Part shown: in pieces, positions 1-14,400 of the stretch
How positions within the stretch are numbered: position 1 is the stretch's first letter
Layout of the letters: every line of letters begins with the position of its first letter
From: Opisthorchis felineus
Lineage: Eukaryota > Platyhelminthes > Trematoda > Opisthorchiida > Opisthorchiidae
Reading direction: 5' to 3'
Assembly: GCA_004794785.1 (NCBI GenBank)
Contig: SJOL01002330.1
Span: forward strand, 1-64,000
Length of the DNA stretch: 64,000 bases
The notes under the pieces: model-generated
Databases searched by the model: none
The model's input: the letters and a program-made list of their open reading frames with translations, nothing else
What the model was told of the DNA's origin: nothing
Position numbers and translations under genes: made by a program

Positions 1-1319
1 TTCAAGACAAGCCGAATGTTGAATATCGGAAAGCTTATGGAAAGGCCCGAAGCATTTTGTGGACAGAGACTTCAGCACCATTCGTGCTGCATCTGAAGGT
101 GGGGAGCACAGAGGTGTGTTAGCAAAGTTGGCAATTCCATGTTGGCCTTGCTTCCAAGGCTTTGAAGGGGCCTCTGCAGCGCACTTGTTTACCTCTTGCC
201 TTGGTGATCCCAGCGCTTCTTCTTTCGCTGTGTGGTGTTTTTCGCCCCATTGAGGTCCAGTTGGCGCCGACCATTTCTTCCTGAAGGGGAGGGGGCAGAG
301 GTCGCCTTTCCGTGGACAAAAACTTCGATGACTGATACTTGCAGCGTGCGAAATACCATGTATTGGACTCCCAGCCCCATTCTTGAAATGGGCTGGTGGG
401 AGTTCATCAGGACCAGCAGGTCGGTGACGCCTGAAGGACGAAAGCCTTTTGCATATTTCCGAAGCCGTCGGGGGTTCCACCTTCACTGTCCAGGGCTACG
501 TCGCGGGTCGGGAATCCGGCTGAGCAACTGTAAATGGCCATTTGAATCGTTGTTGAAAGTGTTCAACCCCACGACTCAGGCGTTCTGTTTTGGAGACAAG
601 CGAGGCGTTTTTCCAATGGTTGTTTCGCTCACCGCAGGACTTGGAACCTGTTGCGCGTATCAGCTAGAATAGTTTACACAAATTCCCAGAGTTTCCAGCC
701 TCGTCGACCACATCGGCCACCAGTTTTCTGAACCCACCAAGTTACTTCCGCACAGGAACCCATTTTCTTCGGAGGTCTGACAGTTTGTGGATCGGTATTG
801 CACTGTCGACCAGGAGGAATTGGGATCAGAGCTTGAAGCACTTTTACTGTCACTCGAGATCCAGTGCCTGGGTATAATTGATTTCGCCGTTCCACAAGCT
901 GAGTGCGCAGAATCTTGCAGGGTTGCGTGCAGTACCTTTCGATGAAAGCCAACATCGGCATGTGCTTTGGATGAGGAATATCAGTAGGTGGTTTTTGTGG
1001 GCTCGCATCCCACCAGGGGCCTAGGGTTTCTCAACGACCAGGCGAGGTAAGCACGTCTTGCGTGCCCCTGAGGAGTGCAGAGAGAGAGAGATGCTATCGA
1101 AGTCTCCGATTGGAACCAGCTACTGACCGTTGATCTCAGCTGGATTGCGCAAATATATAATAAGAGCAAAACTCCATCGTCATTGCCCGTGCTGTTGTCA
1201 AGTCTCAAAATTCCCCGTATGATGTAACTATCAACAAACGGGGTAACACTCTACATTTCCAAGCCTTATCGGACATGATAGTCATCAGGACATGTTTCAT
1301 ATATTTTCCTCTTCAAGTG
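1..1319. other. Unassigned sequence at window edge
   Basis: No complete gene is visible. Open frames on both strands (for example 232-672 on plus and 674-961 on minus) overlap each other, lack recognisable motifs and are broken in neighbouring frames. The composition resembles old retrotransposon debris, but no family can be named. Confidence 0.4.
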
Positions 1320-1753
1320 GCCCTATGATCATCGGCAGCGTAACGGCAGTGTTCAGCACTGATGCTTCCCTGCTGTACAGCCACATTTGGAAGCCTTATT
1401 GTGGAGGCGAATAAAAGTAGATAGAGGAGGGACTTAGTTCTAGCCTATCACAATCACTCCGAGGTGCTGACGCCAACATACACTCATTCAGGCAATCCAG
1501 GTAGAATCTGACAAAAGGAGCACCACCGACATGGAATACCAGCCATATATTACAGCTTCTTCAACTGGGCACAATGGGGATCGCGCGGGTCCCATCCTGA
1601 AAGATGAGTCGCACCGGTAGTATTCACACGTTTCGTAATTCCTTCGATGCTCCTCTGCCAGTTCAAAGGTTGACCACGTCTCCGCTTGCGCCACTTTGAC
1701 TTGGGCTTGGAAAACAGCACTCTACTGAGCAGACGGTGACTTGCGCAATACAC
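1320..1753 (-). mobile_element. RTE-type LINE, 3' end fragment
   Basis: Read on the minus strand, this matches the C-terminal tail and 3' UTR of the RTE LINE seen better at 62298-64000: a broken frame with a W-Q-K/E-E-H-R-R-type segment, then GWDPRDPHCAQL (the family's GWGPRD...WLETL region), then a UTR with the tract 'cagtgttcagcactgatgcttc' shared, with variation, by copies near 8.7, 24.3, 25.5 and 46.6 kb. 5'-truncated and dead. The family assignment rests on internal similarity among copies and recall of fluke RTE tails. Confidence 0.6.
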
Positions 1754-1831
1754 ATCCTAACCACTGCAGATTTAGGTGCTGGACACATTCTTCGGTTGAA
1801 GTTCGCGTTACACAGCGACGTGGCCCAGGGA

Positions 1832-2018
1832 GCGAGGTGGCTCAGTGGTTAGAGCACGAATTTACTGACCGAAGGGTCCGTGGTTCGAACCCGACCTCTG
1901 CCTCTCGACTTCCCTTGTCTAGGCTTGGGCAACCTGGCAGTATCCCAGCCCTCGTGCTTCCCTTGGGTGGCATGGCAGCTAGGCACCGAAAGGGTGCTAC
2001 AGCAGAACGCTTTTTTTA
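1832..2018 (+). mobile_element. tRNA-derived SINE, copy 1
   Basis: A tRNA-like head carries an A box (GGCTCAGTGGTTAGAGC) and a B box (GGTTCGAACCC) 38-40 nt apart, followed by an unrelated body ending in 'caccgaaagggtgctacagc' and a T-run. The same unit recurs on the minus strand at about 35.1, 39.9, 46.2 and 57.2 kb, which defines a dispersed Pol III family of about 170-190 bp. This copy has the best-preserved promoter boxes of the set. It lies just upstream of the kinesin gene. Confidence 0.8.
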
Positions 2019-2295
2019 CACAGCCGAACACTCGTTTTATAGCCGCCCCGCTGTGGTTCATTGATGGTCACCTAGAGGACCGAAGTTCATTTATGTATAA
2101 TCACAAGCTTTCGAGCGAATTTTCTCCTTCCTGTTTTGACGAGTTTCGTTCGTCTAGTTCGTGTGCTGTCTTTGATTCATGTTTCGCGTTTGCAACTGTC
2201 TTTGGACAAACGTCCAACCGGTAGGTAAAAATATGCATATCCAGACTTCTGCTACTGATTTGCTCCTTTTTATTCTTTATCCAACTATTCGACCT

Positions 2296-2313
2296 CCTTT
2301 TTCTATTTTAGTC
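2296..2313 (+). promoter_or_regulatory. Splice-acceptor-like site abutting the kinesin start codon
   Basis: A pyrimidine tract (cctttttctattttag) ends in AG at 2310-2311, only two bases before the ATG at 2314. This is either the 3' site of a cis-spliced intron with a noncoding upstream exon, or a trans-splicing acceptor. Flatworms are known to add a short spliced leader close to start codons. The sequence cannot distinguish the two. Confidence 0.45.
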
Positions 2314-2475
2314 ATGCGAACCCCAGCGCTTCGCCATCTGCGGTCGTCCTCAGGGCAGAAGGTCCAAGTATTCTGTCGTGTCAAACCAAATAGTACTGAC
2401 TCACCATCGTGTATCGAGATCATAAACGAAACGACATTGAAAACGGTCGGGTCTAGGGCTGGGTCCTATAAAGAG
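2314..2475 (+). CDS. KIF23: Kinesin exon 1
   Basis: 54 codons, ending phase 0 at donor GAG|gtaaaa. A short basic N-terminus precedes VQVFCRVKP, the first motor strand, then SPSCIEIINETTLKTV, which matches the kinesin-6 'CIEVINNTT' segment. The N-terminal extension is shorter than in vertebrates. Confidence 0.9.
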
Positions 2476-5400
2476 GTAAAAATAGCACTTTTGTGTTCTG
2501 TTACCTTGGGTTACAGACGTTGCACACATTTTCCGCTGTTTATGACGATCAAGTGTCACAAGATGTGGTCTTTCAAAACGTTGCGCTGCCCTTGGTTGGG
2601 GAGCTCCTCGAGGGAAAAAATGGTATGCACGGAATTCTGTTTTCATCGTCTCTGAAGGTCTTCTACTTACTTATGGCACAACTGGCAGTGGGAAAACGTA
2701 CGCCATGCAGGGCACATCTAAGGAGGCGGGTATTTTGCCTCTCGCATTAGAGGTCATTTTTAATTCCCTTGGAGACCTACAGACGAAGAAATACGTGAGT
2801 GGCTTGTTTTTCATATCCTATGCTTCATCAGGTAGTGAAACCGGATGGAATTAATGGATTTGTGATTCAATCAGAAACGGATGCCCTGATGGACAGACAC
2901 CACTTGGACTATCAACAGCGGTTAAAATTGCCAAGGTACAGTATCAACTCCGGCTTCATTACTTTTCACTTCTTAGAAACGATGTACTGTCGACACCACA
3001 CGTTAAATCTCGAGCGTCAGCCACTTTGCCTTTACCGTCGAAAGCACTTTACGCGGTTTTCATATCTTTGGTAGAAGTCTACAACAACAATGTGTATGAC
3101 TTGCTTCGTGAAACTCCTGATATACCGGGAAGGTAAGCTTGTTTACAATTGACAGACTGGTACGCTTACAGACCGGGTGTAACTCACGCGCTGCGTGAAG
3201 ATGCTCACAGGAATATCTATGTTTCTGGTTGTGTTGAAGCTGAAGTGAAAACAGTCGATGAAGCTTTGAAGATATTTGCAGCAGGTTAGTTCAGATTAAC
3301 CGTTCATTTGAAATTTTGTTTTTAGTAATGCGTAACAAAGTTTGCAGCAGCTTTTAATAAAGTAAACTGCTTGTGGCTGGTTCAAAGACTGAATATAGAC
3401 CTTTGGACTGATATCCATGGAGTTTGGGTTTTTCAAAGATGTATGGAGCCTTGCCATGTCTTCTACTCCAGGAAACCCCAACTTTCTTTGTATGTCAAAT
3501 AGTGACTGTAAGCCAGCGCCTCTATGAGCTTATCCCGTGTTCATCAGCCGGTGTGAGAACCCAGCAGTTGCTCCGATGAGAAGGCACAGAAATGCCACTC
3601 GTTTTTATCATTCCTTTTGGTGACTTCTGACCTCGCTCTGATTATATCTGTTTAGCCTCACCGATCTGGTCGTTTAGTAATGGATGTAATTGATTATCCT
3701 AAACTATTGGCACTGTTGTTATCCGTCGAACCAATTTGCTAGTAATAGCTACTCAACGGATGGGGTCCTGTTTAACCTAATTGGTGCGCTCTAACCATCT
3801 TTTGTCAATCGAATTCCTCAATTTGGTGGACGGCAGAAAACTCATTGGCCAAGTTTACAGATATCCATCTCCTCGTCTGTAGGAGATGACACCCAATAAC
3901 TTCGTGTCTTATCACCAAACCGACGTATATGTATTCTTATTATCGATTAATACTTCAGTCTCCTCCCTGTCACTGATTTCCCACAGCAGCAACACCGCAT
4001 ACTGTGTTTTACGTCTCTCTTTAGGAGAGTGGCGTCATATGCAAAGGTATAGATGGAAGAGGGACGAGCCCGGATTCCTCGAGGAACTCCATTACTGATT
4101 TTCTGAGTCCGAGAGATAACGTCAGTCATTTTTACTTGTACACGACGGTCATGTGGGAAACTTTCGATCCAAGTGGTCAAGTATGGATGCAGCCCGTATG
4201 TAAGAAGCTTAGCAAGGATGTCCAAGTGCCAACGCCTTCGGTACATTGAGGGCAATCACATTCATTTCACCAAAAGAGTCCAGGGAGGAAGACCGAACGT
4301 GTGACACGGAAGCCAACATCTCACTGGTAGAGCGGTGGCGCTCTAACCCATATTGGTTGTCACTCAGAAGCAGAGTAGTTGTTTGGTCAAAATTATTTCA
4401 AGAACCTTGACAAGGTGGGGACAGTGGAAATCAGCTGGTATTTGTTGGGATCAGAGCTGTGACCATATTTTATAATGAAAAGGTTAAATCAATTTTTCGA
4501 CCATGAAGGCAGCGGATTAAGGTAGTTAAATGAGGTTTGAAATGAATGGAACAAGTTTAGGAGCACAGCTGTGGAGTAGAATGGAAAAATACCATTCGAA
4601 ACACGTGGTTTGGATGTGTTGAGTTCTGACAGTAGATGGGAAACTTTCCTCGTGGCACTACTCGACCAAGATAATTTAGTCGGAGAGGCTGGGTAAACTG
4701 ATACAGAGCTAAAGAAAGAAAGACAATAATTGCGGGCAAAAGATCAGTCGGAACTCTATGATTTTTCTGGCAGGAGGAATTTGAGGCCTCTAGATTTATC
4801 AGTTGTGATAGGGAATGAGGGATAACAAAAGTTGCGAATGACTGCTCCAAAAGAATGACTTCAATTTGGCGCTTTCCGTAGCTGGGCCGCCTTTCGTGCG
4901 GTGAATTTACTTCTTACTCTTTCTGTCAGATATGAACAAGCATTACGTGGGACAACGTAGTCATCGCATCTTGAGAGGCAGCCAACGTTTGAACAGTCTG
5001 TTTTCCTTTTTTACTGCACACAGGCACGCATGATTAAACCATCTGGGGAATGATTGCCCAATAGTTTGAAGAAAAGGGGGGACAAACTGGCTTTTATCGT
5101 CTGTTAGGATGGTCGTCAGTTCTGCAAAACTGACGGGTCCTCCACAGTTTGCTTGCTAGAAAATCGATGCATACCATCCCAGTCGGCAGAGGAGTATCGA
5201 CAGAGTATACGACGAGTGGGAATTGTGAGTCTTGGGTGTGAAGGCATGTGGGAAAAGTTGATAAGGTAGTGATCAGAAGAACCAAGGGGGCGAAACAGGA
5301 AGGTGCATTGCGATCAGGAATTCGGGTTGGAAAGCACACAAGCTGGATAGGGGAGTTAGTGTGGAAATGAACTTGGCAGCATGGCTTACAAGATCTGTGT

Positions 5401-8400
5401 GGGAAAAAACGGGAGCCATTCGTTTTTGTGGGTACTGAGAATGAAAACTCCCACAGTTGGGTCGAACTGAAAGAAATGCTCACAGTTAACGTTCAACAAA
5501 GAGAACAGAAAGGACACATCTTCGCCATTCACAGATTAGTCAACTCAGCAAAAATGTTCGTCGTATCAGGGAATTTCAGTTGGAAGTCGTTTGTACAGGA
5601 GTCCAGGTCAAGAAGTTGAGAAACAGATAAGAAAAAGTATATAGGCACATACTCCACCCTTACAACGGACTTAGTGAAAACGCTCGCGTTTGTAGGTGGT
5701 TGTGGTCCTCAGATCCGGAGATTTGGGTCCCAGTAAGAGGCAGAACAGGAGTTTGGAATGAAGACAAACTTGGCGGGCCGAGTTAATGTCGCAGTTCAGC
5801 CCACAGCTGTTCCACATTGAGCCTTTAGAATCGCGCTAGAAAGTTGTTATTGTAGTTTGTATTTTCATGTTTGATGAATGAAAAGCCGATCTCCTAACTC
5901 AGAGACTTGGAGTGACGAACCACCTAAGGCTCCCATAGGTTGGGCGGTGGTACCTTTCCGGTCAGCTGTGCACCATCTGGTTGTATATATGTATGTCTTA
6001 TTCAGGGTGTATCCGGGAGAACCTGTTGATGACGATAAAACAATACGCACTTGCTGTTTAAGGGTTTCCACAGTGAGTAGTTTGCATGAAAAATCCCGTT
6101 GTTAGGACTTACCAACGTTTATTCAGTCTAAATTACCCACAGTGTATCCAGATTCTGTTATCTGTAAGCTAGGAAATACTTTGAATTGTAGGCTGACACA
6201 TGCACTCGTAGGTTTGTCACAATAACTTGTACTATGAAACCCCTCCAAATGCGAGCTAATCACACCACTGATCATCCGCTTGTAGCCGAACGGTTAAGTG
6301 TTCAAACTACTAGCTGGGAGGTCGCGGGTTCGAGAATCCCTGGAGTTTCGTGAGATGCGCCATGCTGATGATTCCAGTAAGGATGAAACAGCTGTACAGT
6401 GCTTTTCGGCTTTCCAGCATAGATTGGCTTCACTTATAGGAGGAAATCTCCATTAGAATTCCCAAATCTCTTCACCCGAGCCGCAATCTGTTTTTCGTTT
6501 GTTGCATCCAGTATTCACGTTTGTGACGTGTGTGAACGACAAGAAAAATAAATGTCGTAGGAACAGCAATGTTGACAAACAACGTTCAAACCTACGAAAC
6601 AACCATCCAGTCATCCAGTTTCTGTTCCATTGCCCCATACCTTATGCCAAATGGAGACTCAACAGTACGATTTCAGTCCCAATTGTTGAGAGCCAGGTTT
6701 TAGACTATTCTCTTGTGCGACAGCCTCACACGGAGCAAGGCGGTAGTGACAAGAAGTGTTCGGGTTATTCGGAATCTGATTTACGGAGGACGTATCGGAG
6801 TTTGGTGCTACCGGATCAAATGAGACCGGATTAGAACATTATAGCAGTGTTCTCTGACGCCCTCATTAGATGCTCCGTTACATCAGCGTACTTGCAGTAT
6901 TCATCGTAGGCAGTACTTTGGGTACGCGAAAACGAGCAGCCCGGAAGAGCCAGGTCTCGCACGCTTATCCTAGTACGGGCTGGTCGGTCGGATCTTACAC
7001 ACGGAGCTCCGTTCAGAGACTCATTTCTGAGCATCTCCATAGAAGGACGTTGAGCTAAATGAAAGTCTTCCTGTTTGATTGATACATGACCAGCTGGGAT
7101 AATGGCGCAGCTGAGGTACTTGAAAGAATCAACCTAGTTTGGAAATTCTCCTTTGATATTGAGCAGGCTAAACTGAAGATCCATGCTTGTGGTGGAAAAT
7201 GTGACCTTTTCAACGCTTATTCCCAGTCCAACCAGCGAAGCCTATTCGACAGTGCTATCGAGGATAGGCTACATTTCCTTTGGATCTTTGCGTAAGATGA
7301 TGTCCATGTATTCAAGCTTCGTAGAGTATATGGTGGGGCTTATTGGTAACTCCAGGAAGTTGCTGAGGGCATACGACATTTTCCCGTCAATTGCGAAGTT
7401 GAGCAGCGTGGAGCAAAGCTAGCAACCTGGTTAAACATTGAAGTTTACAGCAAAACCCACTGTTTTCGTAGACTAAGATCTGGTCTTTTGTGCTTGAGTA
7501 TGGGGAGTTAATGGAATTCAGCAGCTTATCTGGCACACCATCAAATTTCAAGACAGACGAAATTCACCAGCAATTGAATGAGTCAAACATTGGATGGGTG
7601 CTGACGAATCGAGCCGTGTTTGTTTACCGGAACTCCTGGCAGTCCTCTAAAACATGACTGCGTGAATATATGGACCGGAACCGATGTCTTCTTTATTCAA
7701 CCTGGTATGAGACTCCGTTGTCACAAAAACTGTGGGAACTAATTTTATAAGAGTCTCAAAAGGAATTTGACACGACCAACAAGTGGGGCATTATGGGAAG
7801 GTAGTCTCTGATGAGGGCTTCTATCATACCTAACAGTTCATTTTGGCAATCGTGAAACATGCGCGTATGTACGGCGTTTCGGGTTTCCGCAGCTTATGGC
7901 AGCGGGTAGTGTAAGATAGAAAGGGTACAGAAAGACGTTTAAAAAATAATAAACTAAGATAGAAAGAGCAGGATAGATACAACACCGCCACCCATGGTTG
8001 CATAAAATCACCATATTAGGCAGTATCTTCAATCATTGATGTACCTTAACGGTGTGCAGATTACGCGCACCGGTGCAGCCAAATCCTTTGTTATGTTTTC
8101 CTTGCCCCTCCTCCAGGTCCTCTGAAGACCGACCTGGCTGCTCTCCGAGGGCAGATGATGTGAGGGATCTCCAGATCTTGACCACCGATGCCTCAGAGGC
8201 GTTGCTGTTGTCGGATGGCGTCAACGGATATTTGGTTGCGCAGCAGGTACTTTAATCGCGTAAAACATCCAGCCCCATCGACTACGATGACTCGGCCATG
8301 TACTACGCATGCCGTAACACCGTCTAGCGAGACCAGTGTTGTTCTCTGTGTCTCCTTCAGAATGGCACACACCGCGAAGTGGTCAACGCATGACTTGGCA

Positions 8401-11400
8401 GAAGGGTGTGAAAGAGATTACGAAGAGTTTGGATGTTGTTGGTGCAGTACGCCTTCCAGGATGGGGTTCCAGTGATCCCTCCTGTGCTTGGCTGGAGACG
8501 TTGCAAGAAATAGCGCCTGATCGATGTCAGTGGCGTTGGTGCTGTCAATTTCTTTCCAGATTGTTTGATTGAGCGCTTTGAGGTGTAGGCACCTCAGATT
8601 ACTTGCAATAGGGCAGCACCAGGTCCTTTCTCCCACCCACTCTTTTCTCTTCTTTTCATTCTAAAGCTTTAGATATAATTAGTTAAAGTTTGTGGTTGTA
8701 CGGTATTGAAGCATCAGTGTCAACACTGATTTTGAGGAGTATTTTCTTTCAACAAATCCGTAGTATTTTATAGGATACTGACTTTGTCTCACCGTCGCTT
8801 GTCTGTTGCAGGACAGAAACGGCGTCGTATCGGTCAGACGGCATTGAATTGTGAATCCAGTCGCAGTCATTGTGTCTTCACTATTCGGCTGGTGCGAACT
8901 GGATACGATGAAAAATACGACGAAGCCATAGAGGTGCGTTTTTCGAAACATGTCTGTTCGTGTTTTGTGTGCCATCCATCAAACCTTTTAGATTTCGATC
9001 GATTCACTGTTTCAATATCCCTCTTTCTGTCTTCTCGATAGGAGTCGTTAAACCGTTGAATGTACAGTATTATCCCTCCCCTGTACCCCGTCAGTGGCCT
9101 CCTCCTTCCCAGAATAGAATAAAGTAGGTAGGCCCCAAACGTTTTTGCATTACGAGGGACAGACTGCCTTCAGAATTAATGTGCAAATGAGTGTATTTCG
9201 CCAAAAGAGCCTCCTGTTCGCCTCAGGTTGGAAAACCTAATTTGTTCATATCCCACTCCCTGCTTAAGACTACGGCTTTGTGTATTCATCTTGAACAAAG
9301 AAACATATATTTGGATGCCAGTAATGCCATCAAACTTGGATATCGATGACGGGGGAGTCACTCATCCCCAGCTAAACCATCACATAGACTGCCTCATATT
9401 TCAGTTGGTTATGAGTAGTATACTTTCAAGGAAGTGTACTGCGATGTCTCGAATATCGCACCAACTGAAACTTGAGGCGGCCTTTGTGTAGCACATTCAG
9501 TTGGAGGAGTTCGAGCTGGATTCCGCTGAGTCTTTCGCTGAATTTCAGATTTATTTCTGTAATATTCTCTGGAGTACAATGTATTCATCGTAGTTCGGAA
9601 CAAGTCTTGAAGGATAATCAGACGCAGTATATTTTTGGTCAATAGTTGCTTGAGTTAGGATGATTTGTCTTCCAAAATATCTAGAGCACCCATATGGAGG
9701 ACGTGAACGCGGTGGTTCAAATCCACCGTTAACCCTGTTCTCGTCCATACTACAGGTACTCAGCCTTTGCATTTCACGAAGTACGCTATAGGTTGGAATT
9801 TATGTTTGTGGCAATACATTGTATGGTTTGCATTTTCTTCATTGACTACGAGCAGCCTGAGCCGCATAATATTCCAAGTACTTAGCATTGCATACTGGAC
9901 CAACTGTTGCGTCCGCATCCTCGGCTTTGTTCCAACTTCCCGTCTTATTTAAAACGGATCTATTCGTTGATTTGATCAAACCGATTTAGCGTCATTGCAC
10001 TTTTGACCATCATGATCCCACTGTTCCACTGAGCGATTACGTCCATTTATCCAGCAGGCTCATTGTAGTCCAACGAAAACTGCCGGTACTTGTATGGTTG
10101 TAGTGATGTTGGATTTATAGGCGAAGAACCCAAAAATGTCGTTTGCATCGTGAACTTGATTCGCACACTTTCTTTTCACAGCAGCAACAACAGTAAACAC
10201 TTTCAGAACTCTAATTCTCTGAAAACAGTTCGGAGTGTTCATGCTCAATTTAGTTCTCATTACTACCTGAGTTGCGAGTTTTTGGGCTAAACAGAAACCA
10301 GTACCACCGTCCAAATTGCGCAGAAAATCCTGGTACACTTAGATCTAACCGACTACCTTAAACAGGAGTTCAGTGCTAGCCGTTCTCTCTATCCTTATCT
10401 GAAGAGCCCTGCTAGGAGCAAAAGACCTGTAAGCAAACTTTCAGGGGCCGGCAATATCTTTCAAACCGGTCAGTTAAATTCTAGTAGCCATAAATGGTTA
10501 CTTATTACGTTTACGGTTTTAGATGTGTACTCACATGAGATCTAGGTCCAGTTTTAATGTGAGGATTTTACTGCAGAGCGTCCATCTACTCACTGAATTA
10601 ATAAATTCAAGACATCCTCAAATGTTGCACCACTTTGATCGTTTTAGGTTATACGCTCATCTGTTTGAAGACTGAGGCTTATGCTCCTGTTTTCATGGGT
10701 TCTGATCTGTATGTACCAATATGGTTCAACTTTGTGATTTGATTCTTATGTAACTTTACCGCTGCTTCTTTTGTCCTCTTTTTTCTGTTAGAACAAAGAC
10801 CTTTTAGTCGTCAGCCAACTGTGCCTGGTTGACCTGGCCGGCTCAGAACGTGCCAATCGTGCGGGAACGCAGGGTGATCGTCTTAAAGAAGCCTGTAAGT
10901 TGTTTATTGTGATCCTTTGTGGGCGGATATATATATTCATGATGATTTCGGTATCCAATGCGAATCAATAGATGACCTGTGAATCCTTCCATCCATAGGT
11001 CTATAACCTACGGGCTATCTGCAGCTAATCTTCACTCACAACTTATCTGAATAAATCTAATGGACACAACTTACCGATAACTAAGATTGGTAATCTTCGG
11101 CAAAGCCTTTGCTCAACAGTACAATGCTTTATGAACAGGTAGAAGTTTCACTTCCAGGTAGATCCAAGTCGACCAATCATCCCGAGATTACTTCCGATAT
11201 ATGTGAACACTGACTTTCAGAACTTTCATGCATTCTTGTCACTTTGTGCCGCTAAACAGGCTAATTCGAACGAATTTTTTGTTGGATTTTCAGATTGATC
11301 TAACTTGTATGCTTGGGAGTAACTTATTTTTGCGGTGGACAGTTTGTTATGGCTGAAAAGCCAATGTGTGTAACATTGCTGTTAATTCGTCACTACTGGA

Positions 11401-14400
11401 TTTTCTAGTTCCTTAATGATTAGGCGATGATTAGACTGATGTAAAATCACGGTCTATTTACAGTCCAGCTGATAACGTACTGCTAAACACAGCTGTTCAT
11501 GTAGGATGCATGCTATATAACCATATGTTTCGCTGAACAAGAGCCACCTTTATCATGGAAATAACCGAAAAAATATATTTTTGCTTACCGTCACATAATC
11601 CGCAAATTGGTACGACAAGTGACTCCTTCAGGATCAAACTGAGCTTGATTCAGCTAAGTCATGGCCATCGTGTGCCATTTTAGTAACTGGACGTTAGGGG
11701 TATTGCAGTCTAGTTAGACCAGAAGAACGTTTAATTTGGTGTGAACACAATTCACACGGTTGCTTACAGAGAAAAACCGTACTTCATCCCCTCACACCAT
11801 TGTTATCAGGACATCGCACGCCGAAAGGTACTAACAGGGTTACTGACGAATTAAATGGTTTATATGCTTACCATTGCCATCATGTGATTCGGGAGGCTAA
11901 AAAATGATGAATTACAATGAATGAGGAATTAATCCCGTGAAAACTTGGCTGAAAGTAACCGTCGTACTTTTTATTGAGTGTTCGCAGATACATGTGTTTT
12001 GCCTATTTTACATAACCGCTGCCTCCCCAGTGGAGACTATCCGTGGCATTTAATCAGTGGTCCTTTTTTCGGGAGGGTTTTTGTTCAGGGGGAGGAGGGT
12101 GGAGGGAGGATCGGTCCGCTAAATCCCTAGTTTCACGTGCTAACTGTATAAAAAGTTAATTTTTGTGAGAGTACTCGAAATGCGGTCGTCTCACAGTAAA
12201 ATTAGGATGCTACTTTGATCCAAACAGATACCTTTTTTTCACAGCACAGCAACTGCCGTGCAATCCTTGTCGTGATTTAAGGAACAGCCATTCGCTGAGT
12301 CATCTTCCCTCGTACTTTTTTGTTGGCCTCCCTGAGATTTCCTCATCACATGAAAAATATCTATGGTATAATGCTAAATTTGGCATGTTGGTCAATCGTT
12401 CAGCCCGCCGTAGTTCTATTCAATCCAAAAGTAGAACTGGCGTTTATCTTGAAATGGTATATTCTGATGAACTCCTTAACCGGCATCCCTAACTGGGATA
12501 AACCAGTCTGAATCGTGATCGAATGACATCTCATTTTCGGATTATTGGAGCAGTTGACTTGTATTTGTCATGAAGAGGTAGACTACCAGATAATCGGTCT
12601 AAAAGTGGAGTTGTTAGCTCGCAAAGGATATGCCTTCAATAAAACTTTAGTTGAGATCATGCAGTTTAGGGTGGCGTTTCGGGGGGTGGAGATGAATAGA
12701 ACAAGTTCAGTGCTGCGATTAAAATGTGTATCCACGTTTTTTCAAGACGTATTTGTCTTTTTACAATTACATAACATAACTGCAGCTGTCGTCTTAGTAG
12801 CTGTGGTCCTTCGATCCGGGCTTGTGCTAAGTTCCTGAGACCAGTAAACTTGACTGTCGAAACTGGTGGAGGTAACCTCGTCACAAAACCCATCGATTGT
12901 TTAGAGAGCCTTTCTGAAAGTTGTGATCACTTTTGAGTATCCCTCGTTGCATGTGCACTTTAATGTAGCATTCTTCAACTTCATCGAAGACCAATTTCAT
13001 TAATTGCAGCTATGTGCGCTGCTTAGTTTCTGATCACTACGGAAACGATCTCAAAATAGTTCTTTAGACTTGAGCAACGAACCGTAAGTGCCGTCCCCGA
13101 ATCATGGACAGTCTGTAGTGGAGATTACGAATCCGAGATGTACCTGACCTACCTATGTACCTTCAAGTGGCAACAATTGAAAGCCCCGGGGCTTCACTAT
13201 GTCCCGATGATAGCGCAACCTTTTGATTGATTATTTCTTACGACTTGACATCAACTGAACAGGGTCTCATGACGTCTTTTAAACGGTCACATGATATTCA
13301 TTTTACTGTTGAGGGGTAGGAGCACATTACCTACAAAATGATCGGCTGAGGACCTGGACCATTAAGACTGAAATACCAGCCGCACAACAAAGTTATCCTC
13401 GCGGGATGTAGCCAATTGGTACAACCAACTCAAAGATCGTTGAGCCCACATTCAAGGAACATCTCAAGGATTGCTGCGGTACACAAAAGCCATGGGTCCA
13501 TTCTTCTGTACAGCCAGTTCACTTTCCCATTTAATCAGTTAGAACCAAGAGAACGCATCGAAGGCAACCAATCGAGCCAAACTTGGTAATCGGTCGCAGC
13601 TCGCCATAGCTAAGCAGAAATAGATTTCCGCACCAAGTAGTTTTCACGTTTCCCTAGTTGTGAAAATCGTTTCCCGTTCCTGAACAGTAGGTCTAAATTT
13701 GCAAACATTTTCCGGTCTGTTTTGGGGAGATTATTACTTTGCTCATCAATCCAGTGACGAATTTATAGGGGACTAGAGTGAAAGGTTCCATATTCGGGAG
13801 AGCAAATTAGATGGACCAACTTTTAAGCGTTTTAAGTGCATGTTTTTTTACTTCCAGTGCTTGACTCGGCTCCCTGATCATCGCAATTGATTCGTTTTTT
13901 GTTCTTGCAGCGAACATCAACAGCTCATTGATGAATTTACGTAAATGCATCGAGGTTCTACGCGAAATCCAGTCCATGGGTCAAAGCCACCTCGGTCTTG
14001 CCACCCCTGGGGGAACCACACGAGTAGTCCCTTACCGTGATACCCGACTAACTCACTTGTTCAAAACTTACTTTGAAGGCAGTGGTCGCGTAGTCATGTT
14101 AGTTTGCATAAGACAATCAGTGGCTGATTATGACGAAACTATGGTAAGTGATATGTTTGAATACGTTTCGATTCGTTTCTCGAGCACCACACCCACTAAT
14201 AGCATCTACGGAATTTTATGCCACCAGATTGTTTCCTGTATGGTAATTTGAACCAGTGCCACTTCGACATTGTGTTTCGTGAGTGCCAGCATAATCATTA
14301 CTTTCGATTTCCTGGGTAACTTTCAGTCTTTATTTGCAGACGAAAGCTCTCTTTTCCCGGGAATGCGTAATGGAGTTTTTAGGATGCTAAACCATACACG

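Noticed and set aside
9664..9735. tRNA-like sequence with a perfect T-arm (GGTGGTTCAAATCCACC)
   Set aside because: No matching acceptor stem or D-arm could be formed, and no A box at the right distance.
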